From Cafeteria roenbergensis (Eukaryota > Sar > Bigyra > Bicosoecida > Cafeteriaceae): a stretch of 64,000 bases of DNA. The notes under the pieces are model-generated. The model made no database searches, was not told the DNA's origin, and saw only the letters and a list, made by a program, of their open reading frames with translations. Positions 19,901 to 29,940 of the stretch are shown here, one piece after another. The number at the start of each line of letters is the position of its first letter. Position 1 is the stretch's first letter. The stretch spans positions 475,583 through 539,582 of the forward strand of contig VLTN01000021.1 in NCBI GenBank assembly GCA_008330645.1. The letters are read 5' to 3'. The translations under genes and the position numbers were made by a program.

Positions 19901-20912
19901 CCTCTCCGACCTGGGACCGGTGCCCATGGGCCCGCACCTGGCCTCCTTCCTCGGCGTGACGTACGACGCCCTCAACGAGCGCCTGCCCTCGCAGTACCCA
20001 GACGAGCAGGACGACGACGACGACCAGGACGCCAACGGCTCCTACGCCATCTTCGACGAGATGTACGACGCGCTCGGCATGCTCGCGCGCCGCGCCGGGC
20101 CCGCCCTCTGGGCCGCCGGGTTCGACCGCTTCTGGCCGGCCTACGTCACCTTCGCCAACCGTGAGCGGTCGGACATGGACCAGGCCGGCGTGCTCGGCTG
20201 CCTCTCGGACATGGCGGAGGGCCTCGGCAACGCGCCCGGCTGGGTCGAGGCCGTGCTGCGTGACGGCCTGCCGCTCATCGGGAAGGGCCTGGGCAGCTCC
20301 AGCGCAGCCCTCCAGCGCAACAGCCTCGTCGCCCTCGGCACGGTGCTGTCCGCCGTGGGCGCCCCGGCCGCGGGTGTGGTTCCCCGCATCATGCCCCCGG
20401 TGCTGGTCATGTGCGAGCGAAAGGCAGGCTGCACGCACCACGTGGTGGACAACGCCGCCGCGTGCGTGTGCCGCATCATGCGGACGCACGCGTCCGTGGC
20501 CGACGTGCCGCAGGCCGTGCGGGCAGTGGTGGCCGCGCTCCCGCTGCAGGAGGACCACGCGGAGGACACGGTGGTCTGGGGCGCCGTGGCCGAGCTCGCC
20601 AAGGCAGGGGAGGCGACCACTGTGGGCCTTGCCAACGCCATCGTCTACGCAGCGGCCGTGGCGCTCGAGGCAAGCTCCGGGTCAAAGCCGAACGCTCGGG
20701 GCCTCATCCTCCGCGCCGTGTGCAACCTCGCGGCCACCAACGCAGCCGCCGTCACCGCAGCCATCGCGGCCCTGCCCGCCGAGATCCAGCCGCGCATGTC
20801 GGCCCGCGTGGCCGCGGTGCAAGGCGGGACGGACATTGTTGCAGCGGCCGCCGCCATGCCTGCGGCGGGCGCCGCCGCCGCCGCCGCCGGAGCGGCTGCG
20901 ACATCCCCGTGA
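16984..20912 (+). CDS. IPO4: Importin-4 / Kap123-type karyopherin beta
   Basis: A nuclear import receptor of HEAT repeats; the family carries ribosomal proteins and histones. Exon 1 is 16984-17157 and exon 2 is 17484-20912, with a 326-nt intron (GTGCGT donor, CAG acceptor). Joining restores HDTDDSVRQMSGVLVRLRI, the conserved importin N-terminal helix pair. The product is about 1200 residues against about 1080 for human IPO4. HEAT repeats run throughout. An acidic loop (EDGEDDGDDH) and a second one (DEQDDDDDQD, followed by DEMYDALGMLARRAGPALW) match the IPO4 layout, as do FANRERSDMDQAG and the C-terminal ALPLQEDHAEDTVVW. The C-terminus ends in an Ala-rich tail, absent from the animal proteins I recall. 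Confidence 0.93.
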
Positions 20913-21155
20913 GCGTTAGCGCGGCGCGCGTGCGCGCGCGACCTGCCCTGTGTCACCCCGCGTCGTCCCCCGCTCCACCAAGCCTGCCCGTTTCTGTGTG
21001 TGCTTGTGCTGTCAGCCCTAAGCATGTGCTGCCTGTGGCGCGCCCGCCTGCCTCTGCCCGGCGCGCCTCCGCCTGCCCGTGCGGCGAGAGCGCACCCATT
21101 GGCAACGCGAGCGGCAGCCATGGCCACACATGCCGCAACCGCCGCGCCCCTGGGG
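20913..21155. other. Convergent intergenic region
   Basis: 243 bases between facing stop codons of importin-4 and the m5U methyltransferase; no gene is seen. Confidence 0.6.
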
Positions 21156-23873
21156 TCACGCCAGGTCCTCCCGCACGAAGGCTGCCACTGTCTCGACGTG
21201 CGGCGAGTGCGGGAACATGTCCACGGGCTGCGCCGACCGGAGGACGTAGCCGGCCCCCTCCGCGCCCCCAGCGTCCTGCAGCGCGGCAGCGTCACGAGCC
21301 AGCGTGTCGGGGTTGCAAGAGAGGTACACGATGGCCCGAGGGCGCATCGCCGCCCGGATTGTGGCCACGGCAAAGCCTGGCAGCCCGGTGCGCGGCGGGT
21401 TGGCAAGCACCACATCGGGAAGCTGGCCTCCCAGCGCCTCCACCACTCGCGCGCAGTCCGCCTCGGAGGCCAGATCCGCCTGCATCGCAGTGGCAGCGTC
21501 TGCGCCAAGCTGCGCCAATGCGGCCTTGGCTCGCGTCACGGCTCGGGGCATCAGCTCCGCGGTGACAACCCGGCCCAGAAGGTGCGCCACAGCCAGCGTG
21601 AGGGCCCCCGATCCGGCAAAGAGCTCGACCGCGGAGGGCCTGGCGGGCAGGACTCCCGCCTGCAGCTCCGCGAGGCACCGAGCCGCCTCGGCGAACAGGA
21701 TGGCGACGTTGCCCTCGTGGGCCTGCACGAAGTCCAGCGGGCCCGACTCGGTCGTGAGCGGGCGGCTCAGCCACGCGGCGCGGCCGACGGGCGGCAGGCC
21801 GTCGTGTTGCGCTGCGTCGCCGGCCCCAGTCGCGCCGCGGGCGGCCTCGACGTCCGCTCGCCAGATCGCCTGCGAAACGGTCACGGCTCTGCCGGCGAGC
21901 AGCTCTGCCTCGCCCTGCAGCCAGCGCTCGAGGAGGCGAGCGGGGTCGTGGTGAGCCTGCTCCGCCCAGGCAGCGCGCAGGGACCGCGGCGTGCTCAGCG
22001 GCTGCCAGGCGGCGGCGACGCCGGCCAGGGAGCGGGAGGCTTCGGCGGCCTCCTCGGCTGCGTGCCCGCCCCGCACGACGTCGGCGGCGGCGCGCCACTC
22101 GGGCTCAGTCCAGCCCTCCGGGCAGCCCCCGCCCTCCAGCTCGGCCGCGCTCCGCAAGAGGGCGCCGACGTCGGAGGCCACTCTCTCGAGCCTGGCCACG
22201 TTGGCCAGGGCCAGCGGCCGGGTGGTGCGGAGGGAGACGACCACCTCGCGCGCGGCCTCCGCCTCCGGCGCCGACAGCGCCATGGCGCCGTACATCGCGT
22301 CGGCGCCCGGCCCGCCCGCAGAGGCCCTGACAGCCAGCGGAGGGCGGAGGACGTGGCCCGCCGCGCCGGCTGCCGTGCGGTCGAGGCCGCCCTGCCCCGG
22401 AGCCACGGGCCTGGCCCCCGTCTTGACCACCACGGCCGTGACGTCGCAGTCCGCCAGCAGCGCCTCCTCGTCCGCCACCGTCGCAAAGTCTGCGGCAAGG
22501 TCCCTGCAGCCGCAGGCGCCTCCGGGTCCGGACGCGGTGTCAGACCCGGAGGCCAGGAGGCAGCCACCGGGCGCGCACGCGCACACGCGTCGGGCTGCCG
22601 CCGCCGCAGAGGACGCCCCAGACGCGGCCTCGGCCGCAGCCGCGGCAGCAGCGGCTGCAGCGGCCGCGACCCCGTCCTTGGACGAGCGACGGGCGGTGGA
22701 GCGACGGTGCTGCGCCACCCAGGCTGGCGGCGGGACGCGGTGGGCCAGCGCCGCCCTGACTGCGCGCAGCGCGAAGCCCGCCTGGCCAGGCTGCAGCAGG
22801 CACGAGGAGACCTCCAGAACGCGCCCGTGGTACACCGTCCCGGTGTTGAGCGGGTGCATTCCCAGAGCGAGCCGGTGTAGCGATCGCTCGCCCTGCGGCT
22901 CCGCGGCCGCGGCGCCCCCCGGTGCAGCCCCTGCTCGCGCCGCCGACGCGCCACATGGCCCCTGCTCCGGGACATCGCAGCCGGCCGCCGCCCCCGAGTT
23001 CTCCGCCGCCTCCGCATCCGTTGCCGCATTCGCCTCCGCATTCTCCTCCGCCTCCGCCTCCGCCTCCGCCGCCTGGGTGTGCACCGCGGTGGCCCCTGCT
23101 GCGCCCTCGTCCAATCCGGCTCCCTGCCCCAGCGGCCCCCAGCTGGGCGCGGCCGGCGCCTGCCAGGCACCGTGCGACACGGTAAAGTCCAGCCGCGGCC
23201 GGTGCCCCAGCTGCTGCGCGCTGGCGAGCGCCGGGCGCACGCAGGCCCCGCTGCCGGCAGCCGCCCCTTCCAGCGCGTCCCGCACGCGGCGGTACTTGGC
23301 GTCCAGCTGCGCTGCCTGCGATGCCGCCATCGAGGCGCAGCCCCCGCAGTTGTGAAACACCGGGCAGGGGGGCGAGGCCGACGACGGGCCTGCGCTGGCG
23401 ACCGAATCCAGGTGCGCCACGGTGCTGGGCGCGGCGAGGCGCGGCGGCCTGCCGTCCTGCGCCGCCCCAGCAGCAGCTGCCGCCTCGTCGTGCTCCTGCT
23501 CAACCGCTGACCACTGCGACCGCATGCGGGTCTTGCGAACCTTTCGAGGAGCTGGGATCACAGAAGCCGCGATGGCAACCACGTCGCTCCCCGGCGGTGC
23601 TTTGGGAAGCGTCACAGGCCACCACTTGCCGTCCTGGCCCAGCACGGCGCCTGCGGTCGCGCCGGTCTTGGGCAGCAGCTTCTCCGACGTGCGGACGTGC
23701 AGGCGCTCGAAGCGGTCAATCACGCGCCGCATCCCTGCCAGCCCCAGACAGAGCGCCGTGCACCACCAGGCCTCCCTCTCCCCTGTTCGCGGAGCCTGTG
23801 CGGGGTTGCCCTGGCTGCCGGCCCACCCCGTCTTTGCTCCCGGCCCCGGCAGAGCCAGCGGGCCGGCAGCCAT
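21156..23873 (-). CDS. RNA 5-methyluridine methyltransferase (RumA/TrmA/TRMT2 family)
   Basis: Transfers a methyl group from SAM to C5 of a uridine in tRNA (T54 position) or rRNA; the sequence does not settle which. The ATG at 23873 is the first true one; the open frame extends to 23924 only with a GTG, and an ATG at 23732 is an alternative. From 23873 the product is 905 residues in a single exon. Near residue 170 is CPVFHNCGGC, the C-x5-C-x2-C pattern of the RumA iron-sulfur cluster. The C-terminus has the SAM motif VELFAGSGALTLAV, then LANPPRTGLPG, then VYLSCNPDTLARD with the catalytic Cys at about 853, and DMFPHSPHVETVAAF. The central 350 residues contain long Ala/Glu-rich and Cys-containing inserts that make it about twice the bacterial length. 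Organelle targeting cannot be judged. Confidence 0.9.
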   Translation of the reverse strand: MAAGPLALPGPGAKTGWAGSQGNPAQAPRTGEREAWWCTALCLGLAGMRRVIDRFERLHVRTSEKLLPKTGATAGAVLGQDGKWWPVTLPKAPPGSDVVAIAASVIPAPRKVRKTRMRSQWSAVEQEHDEAAAAAGAAQDGRPPRLAAPSTVAHLDSVASAGPSSASPPCPVFHNCGGCASMAASQAAQLDAKYRRVRDALEGAAAGSGACVRPALASAQQLGHRPRLDFTVSHGAWQAPAAPSWGPLGQGAGLDEGAAGATAVHTQAAEAEAEAEENAEANAATDAEAAENSGAAAGCDVPEQGPCGASAARAGAAPGGAAAAEPQGERSLHRLALGMHPLNTGTVYHGRVLEVSSCLLQPGQAGFALRAVRAALAHRVPPPAWVAQHRRSTARRSSKDGVAAAAAAAAAAAAEAASGASSAAAAARRVCACAPGGCLLASGSDTASGPGGACGCRDLAADFATVADEEALLADCDVTAVVVKTGARPVAPGQGGLDRTAAGAAGHVLRPPLAVRASAGGPGADAMYGAMALSAPEAEAAREVVVSLRTTRPLALANVARLERVASDVGALLRSAAELEGGGCPEGWTEPEWRAAADVVRGGHAAEEAAEASRSLAGVAAAWQPLSTPRSLRAAWAEQAHHDPARLLERWLQGEAELLAGRAVTVSQAIWRADVEAARGATGAGDAAQHDGLPPVGRAAWLSRPLTTESGPLDFVQAHEGNVAILFAEAARCLAELQAGVLPARPSAVELFAGSGALTLAVAHLLGRVVTAELMPRAVTRAKAALAQLGADAATAMQADLASEADCARVVEALGGQLPDVVLANPPRTGLPGFAVATIRAAMRPRAIVYLSCNPDTLARDAAALQDAGGAEGAGYVLRSAQPVDMFPHSPHVETVAAFVREDLA

Positions 23874-24023
23874 GGCAAGCCCGTCTGCGTGCACAAACCG
23901 CAGCCAGCCGGCAGCAGAGTGCACCGGGACCGCGCTAGGTCGCCCCCACAGTGCCCTTGTGCGACGCTAGTCGAGTTGCCCGTTTGGAGGGGGGCAGCAG
24001 CTGCCCCGCGGCTTGCGAGTCCG
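23874..24023. promoter_or_regulatory. Divergent promoter, m5U methyltransferase / tectonic
   Basis: 150 bases between outward-facing start codons, the tightest such gap in the window. Inferred from position only. Confidence 0.4.
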
Positions 24024-26432
24024 ATGAGGGTGCCGGCCCTGGCAGTTGCCTTGGCAACGGCGGCGTGCGCGCAGACGCTGCCGTCGCTCTCGATTCCGTG
24101 GGCGAGCGTCCCAGAGTCGCCCGAGGCGCTCACGGTGCCTCCGGGCTGCACGTGCTTGGACCTCGACCAGTCGTGAGCCCGGGACAGGGCGCGGCCGCGC
24201 GGCCGGCGCGGGCTCCTTCAGCAGCGTTCCAATTTTTGATGGTGCCGGCGCCGTCGTCCGCCTAGCGCTACGCTCCCGAGGCTCTCCCGCATGCTTTCCG
24301 CAGGCCGTGCACCCGATTCGACTGCACGTGCACGTGCGACCTGACTGCGGGCTCTTGCGACGCCAACTGCTGCTGCGATGCCGAGGTGAGCAGGAAGCAG
24401 CCCTCGAGGCCCAGCAATGCTCGCGCAACACTCGACGCCAATCCCCCGCCGCCTTGCGCGTCGGCCCCCAGTCTGCGCGGCGGTGCAGCTGCTGCCCTCG
24501 CGTGCCCGACCCCCCACCCCCGGCCACCCGCGCGTCCGCCCCACCGTGACGCAGTGCCCCGCTGAGGCAACGGCCAGCGCTCGCGCCGCCGACACCTGCC
24601 TGCCCGAGGGCCCGAGCTCCCTGGCCGTCCTGACCTGCGTTGAGGTGGGCGAGGCGTCCCAGCTGGCGGCAATCAACACCAAGGCGCGCATGTTCCTCGT
24701 CGACGCGGCCAACCGCGGTCTCGAGGGCGTCGTCTGCGTGGCCGTGGACAACTCCCCCTACGCAGGGAGCTTCCTCTCGGACCCCGGGCTGCCCGGCGCG
24801 GCCGTGTTCTCGCGCACCGATGTGGCCGCGGACCCGACGTTCGTGGAGTCGGCGGAGGTGCGCGCCCTCGCATCGCTGCGCACCGCCACCGCCGCCGTGG
24901 CGCCGGGGCTGTACCTGCCGGGCCAGCCGGTGCTCGCGGCGCGGGCTAGCGGCAGCAGCCTGTCGTCGTCCGGCGGGGGCGTGCTGCGCCTGCCCGGCCC
25001 CGCCCTCGGTGGCGGCTGCGCCGACGCGGTGGTCGCACTGGCGCAGCAGCCGGGGAAGTGGAGCTGCTCGCAGCCAGCCCCCGTCACCGCGGCGCAGTGC
25101 GCCGCTCTCACCCCGGCGGCCAGGCTCGGCACGCTCCGCGTCGCGGCCCTGCCCACGGCGCCGGTGTCGGACCCGGCCTCGGCGCTGTGGCTCGCGCCCA
25201 ACGCCACGTCTCTGTTCGAGATCAGCGCCAGCACCGGCGCCGCCACCAACGCCACCGCCGCGACCACGGCCGCGATCCTCGTGGCGCCCCAGGCCGGGGA
25301 CACGTCTGTGGCCGGGCGCGCGGGAACCTTCGCGGCGGAAGGGGGCGGCACCGGCACCTGCAGCTGCGAGGGCGTCTTGGTGGGGTACGACGCCTCCATT
25401 GCGTCCGACGGGCAGGGCAAGCTGACAAAAGTGACGTTCGACGTGCGAGTCGCCACGCTGACGGGGCTGCCGTGCTCCGCAGGCGCCGCGACGGGCAACG
25501 CGTCTGCGGCTGCGGGTGCCGCCTTCTCGCTCGCCGGTTCCGTGGCGTACACGGCCTCCGCCGAGGCCTCTTCCGCCGTGACGACGTCGCTGGAGCTGAA
25601 CAACATCGTGGCCAGGAGCCGGTCCGGCAACCCCGGCTACGTCGCTGGCTCCCCGGTGCAGGCCGGGGTGCTGACGTCGGACCCCACCCCGGGGTCCTCC
25701 AAGACGGCAGTGCTGGCCGCCACCGACGGCCTGCAGCTGGTGGGGCCGGGCAGCGGCGGGGCGTGCGCCGTCACCGGCGGGGCGGCCGCCTCCGGCCCAG
25801 CGTCCACGAAGAGCGTCCGGTTCGGGGAGGACGTCGTGGTGGGCTGCTCGCTGTCACTCACGCCCGCGGAGCTGGAGGCCCTGTGCACGGCCGCGGGGGC
25901 GGCAAGCCTCCCCGGCGTCGTCCTCGGGCTGGCGGGCGGGCTGACCCACGTGGGCATGATGGGCAACGCGGACCCGCTCCGCAGCACGCACTGGCTGGCC
26001 ATCAGTGAGACGCAGCCCAGCGCATCGCCCACGTGGGACGCGGCGTCCCTCACCTGCCAGGGCATGCTGGTCGGCTTCGAGGTGAGGCTGCTCGCCGCGC
26101 CCGTCGGCGAGGCGGCCAACCCTCAACGCAAGATCATCGCTGCAGCCACGCGCTACATCACGGGCGACCTGACTGCCGCGTCGGCCGCCGGAGCGACCGC
26201 CTTTGCGCTGACGTCGTCGGTCAGCTTCGCCTCGCTCGGCGCCAGCGGGCTGGACCGCTTCATCCCGCCACCGCCCTCCGTCATCGCGCTGCCCCACGAT
26301 CTCTTCTACCCGTTCCAGATCAACGACATCGCGCTCGCTGCTGCGCCGGCGCAGAGCAGCCCCGCGGGCGCGATGCTGGCCGTGGCGGCGGCCGTGCTGT
26401 TGCTGGCAGCGCCGCGAGCTGCCCAGCAGTAG
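24024..26432 (+). CDS. TCTN: Tectonic family protein (ciliary transition zone)
   Basis: Tectonics are secreted or membrane-linked proteins of the ciliary transition zone that work with MKS-module proteins to gate flagellar membrane content. Three exons: 24024-24172, 24304-24385 and 24555-26432, with introns of 131 and 169 nt (GTGAGC donors, CAG acceptors); the frame is kept and gives 702 residues. Exon 1 starts with a signal peptide (MRVPALAVALATAACAQ). The exon 1-2-3 junctions rebuild the family's Cys-rich hallmark, FDCTCTCDLTAGSCDANCCC, followed by CPAE. Exon 3 carries the body, with RSGNPGYVAGSPVQAG and SVRFGEDVVVGCSL matching conserved tectonic blocks. The C-terminus has a hydrophobic segment (GAMLAVAAAVLLLAAP), a membrane anchor or GPI-type signal. 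Which of TCTN1, 2 or 3 it equals cannot be decided. Confidence 0.9.
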
Positions 26433-26763
26433 TGCTTGTGCGCTTTGCATCTGTTCGACGAGACGAAAGGCAGCCGGCCTCAGCGCAAGCCACACACGCC
26501 TTGCAAACGCGGCCGAGCTGCGTCGGGCCGTGCCGCGTCGCGCCGCGCCTTGCGTCATCGCCCCCCTCGCCACGGTCGCCTCTGATGCCGCTGAGGAGCG
26601 CGCCGCCTGAGCAAGCTGCAACTGCGCGCGCGACGACAGAGCAGGGCCGCAGCGCACCAGTTGCTTGCGGGGGCCGACACACACTCTCCCCGGCAGCCGA
26701 CCGGGCCACGTGGCCGTCGAGGCCTGCTGGCACAGCGGCCGCGCGAGGCCCGCTGGCGCCGCG
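26433..26763. other. Intergenic region
   Basis: 331 bases with no supported gene, between tectonic and the hypothetical gene at 26764, both on the plus strand. Confidence 0.55.
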
Positions 26764-27984
26764 ATGGACGGCGGCGTTGCGGACGGCGCTCCGGCAGGCG
26801 GCCGCGGCGTAGTCATGGTCGGCCACATCGCCGCGGACTACGAGGCCCGCGTCGTGGCCGCAGTCCCGGGACAGGAGAGCGTGCCAGACCCGCCGACGCT
26901 GAGTGTGGTGGGGTTCGCCCCTGCGTCGGGGCTGGCCAGCGCCGCAGCGGAGCGAGTGCTCGTGCTGCTGCCGGTGGGAAGCGCCGACGTTTGCACCGCG
27001 GCCGCGGCGTTGCGAGGCACTGCCGGAGTCACGGCCCCGCGAACAGACGCGGAGGCTGCCGCGTCTCGGTCTGCAGCTGCGGCGGCACAGCGAGGGCGCG
27101 CGGGGGCTGAGAGCGCCGGTGCGGCCGAGGCCTCTGCCCCGCTTTTCTGCCTCGGCCAGGCGCTGCTTGACCACGGCGCAGGCGCGCTTCTGGCGCCCGC
27201 CGTCGCGCCTGCCTTGCCAGGGCCGGCGCTCCCTCCCTTTGCGACGCACGTCCTGCTGCCCACGTCGGCCAGCAACGTGGCCAGCGTTCCGGCGACCTCA
27301 GCAGCGGTGGGCGCTGCGGGCGCGTCGGCACCGACTGCGCCGTCGGTGCTGACGCTGCGGCGGCTGCGGGAGAGCATCGCCATCGGCGACGAGAGGCCCT
27401 CGCCGAGCCAGGCGTGGGCAGCGGCGCCCGTGGCGGCCAGCACCGGCTCCGTGGCCGGGCCGAAGGGGGCGGCCGAGCCGGATGCGGACGCCGGGGACGG
27501 CGAGGCGCTTGCGGCCGAGACCCTGCAGGGGCTGTGGGGCGCTAGCGGCCGCCGGCCGATGCCCCGGGGCAGCAGCAGCGTCGCGGCCGCGGGGCGGGAG
27601 CGCCTCGGCTGGGCGCACGAGAGCGGGGCTGGGACGAGCACCTGGCTTCCGGCCGGGGTGGTGGGCACGGCGGAGGCGGTCCGGGCGGAGCTGGCGTCAG
27701 CGCTGGGGCGCTGGGGCGCCGCGGAGGCCAGCTCACGGCTGGAGGCCACGGAGGGCAGGCTGCCCGACCTGCAGCTGGCGGAGCGGGCCGCGCAGTGGGC
27801 GCTGGACGCGGCTGCGGCGTGCGGAGACGCGCGGCCGTGCCGCTGGGCCGCCGACCGCATCGCGGTGGCCGCAGACCGTCTGTCCTCGGCAAAGTCTCGG
27901 GGCCGCGAGCGCGAGGTGGCGTCGCTCTGCGGCCGCCTGGAGCGGCTGGCTGCCCGTCTGGAGGACGCGGCGGACAGAGCGTGA
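26764..27984 (+). CDS. Hypothetical Ala-rich protein
   Basis: 406 residues from the ATG at 26764; the open frame extends upstream only with non-ATG codons. The N-terminal half has strand-like stretches (GVVMVGHIAAD, RVLVLLPVGSAD, THVLLPTSAS), and the C-terminal 120 residues look like a helical bundle (AVRAELASALGRWG, LQLAERAAQWALDAAAACG, SLCGRLERLAARLEDAAD). The middle is low complexity. I do not recognise a family. The opposite strand is also open across most of this region, so strand choice rests on the more protein-like composition and on the convergent layout with V-ATPase C. Moderate confidence only. Confidence 0.5.
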   Translation: MDGGVADGAPAGGRGVVMVGHIAADYEARVVAAVPGQESVPDPPTLSVVGFAPASGLASAAAERVLVLLPVGSADVCTAAAALRGTAGVTAPRTDAEAAASRSAAAAAQRGRAGAESAGAAEASAPLFCLGQALLDHGAGALLAPAVAPALPGPALPPFATHVLLPTSASNVASVPATSAAVGAAGASAPTAPSVLTLRRLRESIAIGDERPSPSQAWAAAPVAASTGSVAGPKGAAEPDADAGDGEALAAETLQGLWGASGRRPMPRGSSSVAAAGRERLGWAHESGAGTSTWLPAGVVGTAEAVRAELASALGRWGAAEASSRLEATEGRLPDLQLAERAAQWALDAAAACGDARPCRWAADRIAVAADRLSSAKSRGREREVASLCGRLERLAARLEDAADRA

Positions 27985-28401
27985 CGGCGAAGGCTGCAGC
28001 GTTGGGGGTGGGGCGGCCTCGGCCGGCGGCGTCGGGACCGTTTTGCTTGCTCGCAGGGCCGGGCTGGCCGCTGCTCGGCCTCGCAGCCTATCACTCGAAC
28101 TGGCGCTTCCGTGGCGCGGCGGTGCTGCGGCGCTGTTGTGTGTGTATCTCTCTCTGTGTGCGTTTGCTCGCGCGCGGCGGCGGGGCGACTCGGCGCGGAG
28201 CTCCCGACCAGCGGCGGCCCCAGAGAGCAAGCCATCGTTCCGCCGTTCCCCGTGGCGCGGCCGCCAGCGGCGCCGGCGCCACGCACACACGCCCTCCTCA
28301 CGCAATCGACTGGCCGGCGCTCCCGCCTCCACGGCCGGGCAGGGCGCAGCGGGCCCCACCCCGCACCGCACCGCACCGAGCCCGCCCCGCCCGGGCGCCG
28401 C
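27985..28401. other. Convergent intergenic region
   Basis: 417 bases between facing stop codons, with no gene seen. A TG/TC-rich stretch (about 28136-28165) breaks the GC-rich background and probably belongs to a 3' UTR. Confidence 0.55.
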
Positions 28402-29940
28402 TCACGCCGGGGCCGCCACCTCTGCCGGGAACTCCGCCACCACGTGGGCCATGGGCAGGCGGCCGCTGAGCGCGCCGCCGCGGCGGGTGGCGGGCGCGTC
28501 GTCGTCGTCGTCGGGGGTGGCCAGGTCCGAGTACTCCTTCCGGAGGGTGGCTAGTAGCGTCTCCGCCTCCGCCGGGGACTTGGCCCGCACCAGCGCGAAG
28601 GCGAATGTGGCCGGCAGCCCGTACCGGAGGACGCTCTCGACGAAGAGGTGGAGGCCGAGGCAGTGCAGGTGCGTCCGCACGGCCTCCTCGTACCGGCCCT
28701 GGCAGTCGCGGAGCAGCCGCGCCTCAGCGTCGGCTAGCTGGGCCTGCAGGTCCGACACGGCGGCGGAGGCGTCGGCGCGGGCTCGTGCAAGCTCCGCCTC
28801 GGCCGTGCGCGCGGCGTCCTCGCCGTCCGCCGCCGCCTCCCCCATGATCCGCGATCGAACGACGGCCCTCTGGTGGGCGTCGTCGTCCATATCCGTCTTG
28901 GCGGCCGCGATGCCGCGGCAGTCTCGCGCGAGGGCTGCGCGGAACTCCTCCTTGAACCCCGAGAGGATGGTCACCATCCACAGCGCGTCCGGCTCCGACC
29001 CCGCAGGCGCGCCCGTCGCAGCGGCGGCGGCCTCAGTCAGCACCTTGAAGGCGGACCGGGGAACCACGGGCGAGTCGGGCGCCGCGGCCGCGAGCGCCCC
29101 TGCCGCCGCGTCGCCCTCCAGCGCCTCCCGCACGGCGCCCCTGCCCACGGATTCGTACCGCGCCAGCCACTCCGCCTCCCGCCCCCCCCGCACCACCACG
29201 AATTCCGACCGCAGCGGCCCGGCGTAGGCGCCGGCTCTGCCCGAGCCGCAGTCGAAGAAGCGGCGACGCAGGCCCGTGTCCTCCACCACCGCGGGCGTGA
29301 GCAGCCAGGCGAGCGGCTTGGCCTGCAGCCCGCCGCGGCTGGCCTGGGCGGCGCGGTCCAGGGACGCCTTGGCGGCGCCCACGGCGGCCACCTGGTCGCG
29401 GCGCTGCGTGTCGATGGCAGCCACCGTCTCGCGCACGCGGTCCAGCAGCTGCTGCAGCGGCTCGCGGGGGTCGTACTGCGCCGCGTCCCACAGGAAGCTC
29501 TTCCGGATCCACGCGTGGACGGAAGTCGCGCCCACGCTGAGCGCGTGTGTGCCCTTGCCGGCCGCGCCCGCCCCCGACGCTGCAGCCCCCGCCGCGCTCG
29601 CGCCAGCTGCTGCGCCCGACGTGGAAACGTTGGCGGCTCGTGCCGCGGCGGCCGCAAGCTCCGCCTCGTGCGAGCGAAGGCACTGCTCCGAGAACGCCGT
29701 GACAGTCTCAACCTGATCCGCAAGCCGCAGCAGGTCGTCCAACGTCCCCACGTGCAGCCCGTCCGGGATGTCGAACTGCGACAGCTCCGCGACGTACTTG
29801 GTCTTCTTGCCCGCGGGCGCCTTGGCCTTGGCGCAGTTGGACAGCGCCATCAGCGTGGCGTGCACTCCATCGGGCCGGCCCTCGCGGCCCACCGGGATGG
29901 ACACAGCCCAGTGCGACGGCAGCACGGAGCGAGATGGCAT
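28402..29940 (-). CDS. ATP6V1C: V-type H+-ATPase subunit C
   Basis: Subunit C (Vma5) bridges the peripheral stalks and the V1 head, and controls reversible V1-Vo assembly on acidic compartments. Single exon, 512 residues from the ATG at 29940; yeast and animal proteins are near 380-390 residues. The C-terminal block THLHCLGLHLFVESVLRYGLP is diagnostic of the family (compare HVKALRVFVESVLRYGLP). Other fitting parts are LSQFDIPDGLHVGTLDDLL near the N-terminus, YDPREPLQQLLDRVRETVAAI, and LVRAKSPAEAETLLATLRKEY with YSDL near the end. The extra length is mostly Ala-rich inserts (for example around residues 95-125 and 280-300). A vacuolar pump of this type fits a phagotrophic cell. The 5' leader carries nine CAA triplets. 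Confidence 0.92.
   Translation of the reverse strand: MPSRSVLPSHWAVSIPVGREGRPDGVHATLMALSNCAKAKAPAGKKTKYVAELSQFDIPDGLHVGTLDDLLRLADQVETVTAFSEQCLRSHEAELAAAAARAANVSTSGAAAGASAAGAAASGAGAAGKGTHALSVGATSVHAWIRKSFLWDAAQYDPREPLQQLLDRVRETVAAIDTQRRDQVAAVGAAKASLDRAAQASRGGLQAKPLAWLLTPAVVEDTGLRRRFFDCGSGRAGAYAGPLRSEFVVVRGGREAEWLARYESVGRGAVREALEGDAAAGALAAAAPDSPVVPRSAFKVLTEAAAAATGAPAGSEPDALWMVTILSGFKEEFRAALARDCRGIAAAKTDMDDDAHQRAVVRSRIMGEAAADGEDAARTAEAELARARADASAAVSDLQAQLADAEARLLRDCQGRYEEAVRTHLHCLGLHLFVESVLRYGLPATFAFALVRAKSPAEAETLLATLRKEYSDLATPDDDDDAPATRRGGALSGRLPMAHVVAEFPAEVAAPA

Noticed and set aside
23874-23924. Non-ATG (GTG) extension of the m5U methyltransferase
   Set aside because: GTG is not expected as a start in a eukaryotic nuclear gene; the first ATG is at 23873.
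26838-28376. Minus-strand open frame opposite the hypothetical gene
   Set aside because: Ser/Arg/Ala-rich shadow with no ATG-defined start or domain; plus strand preferred, with stated uncertainty.
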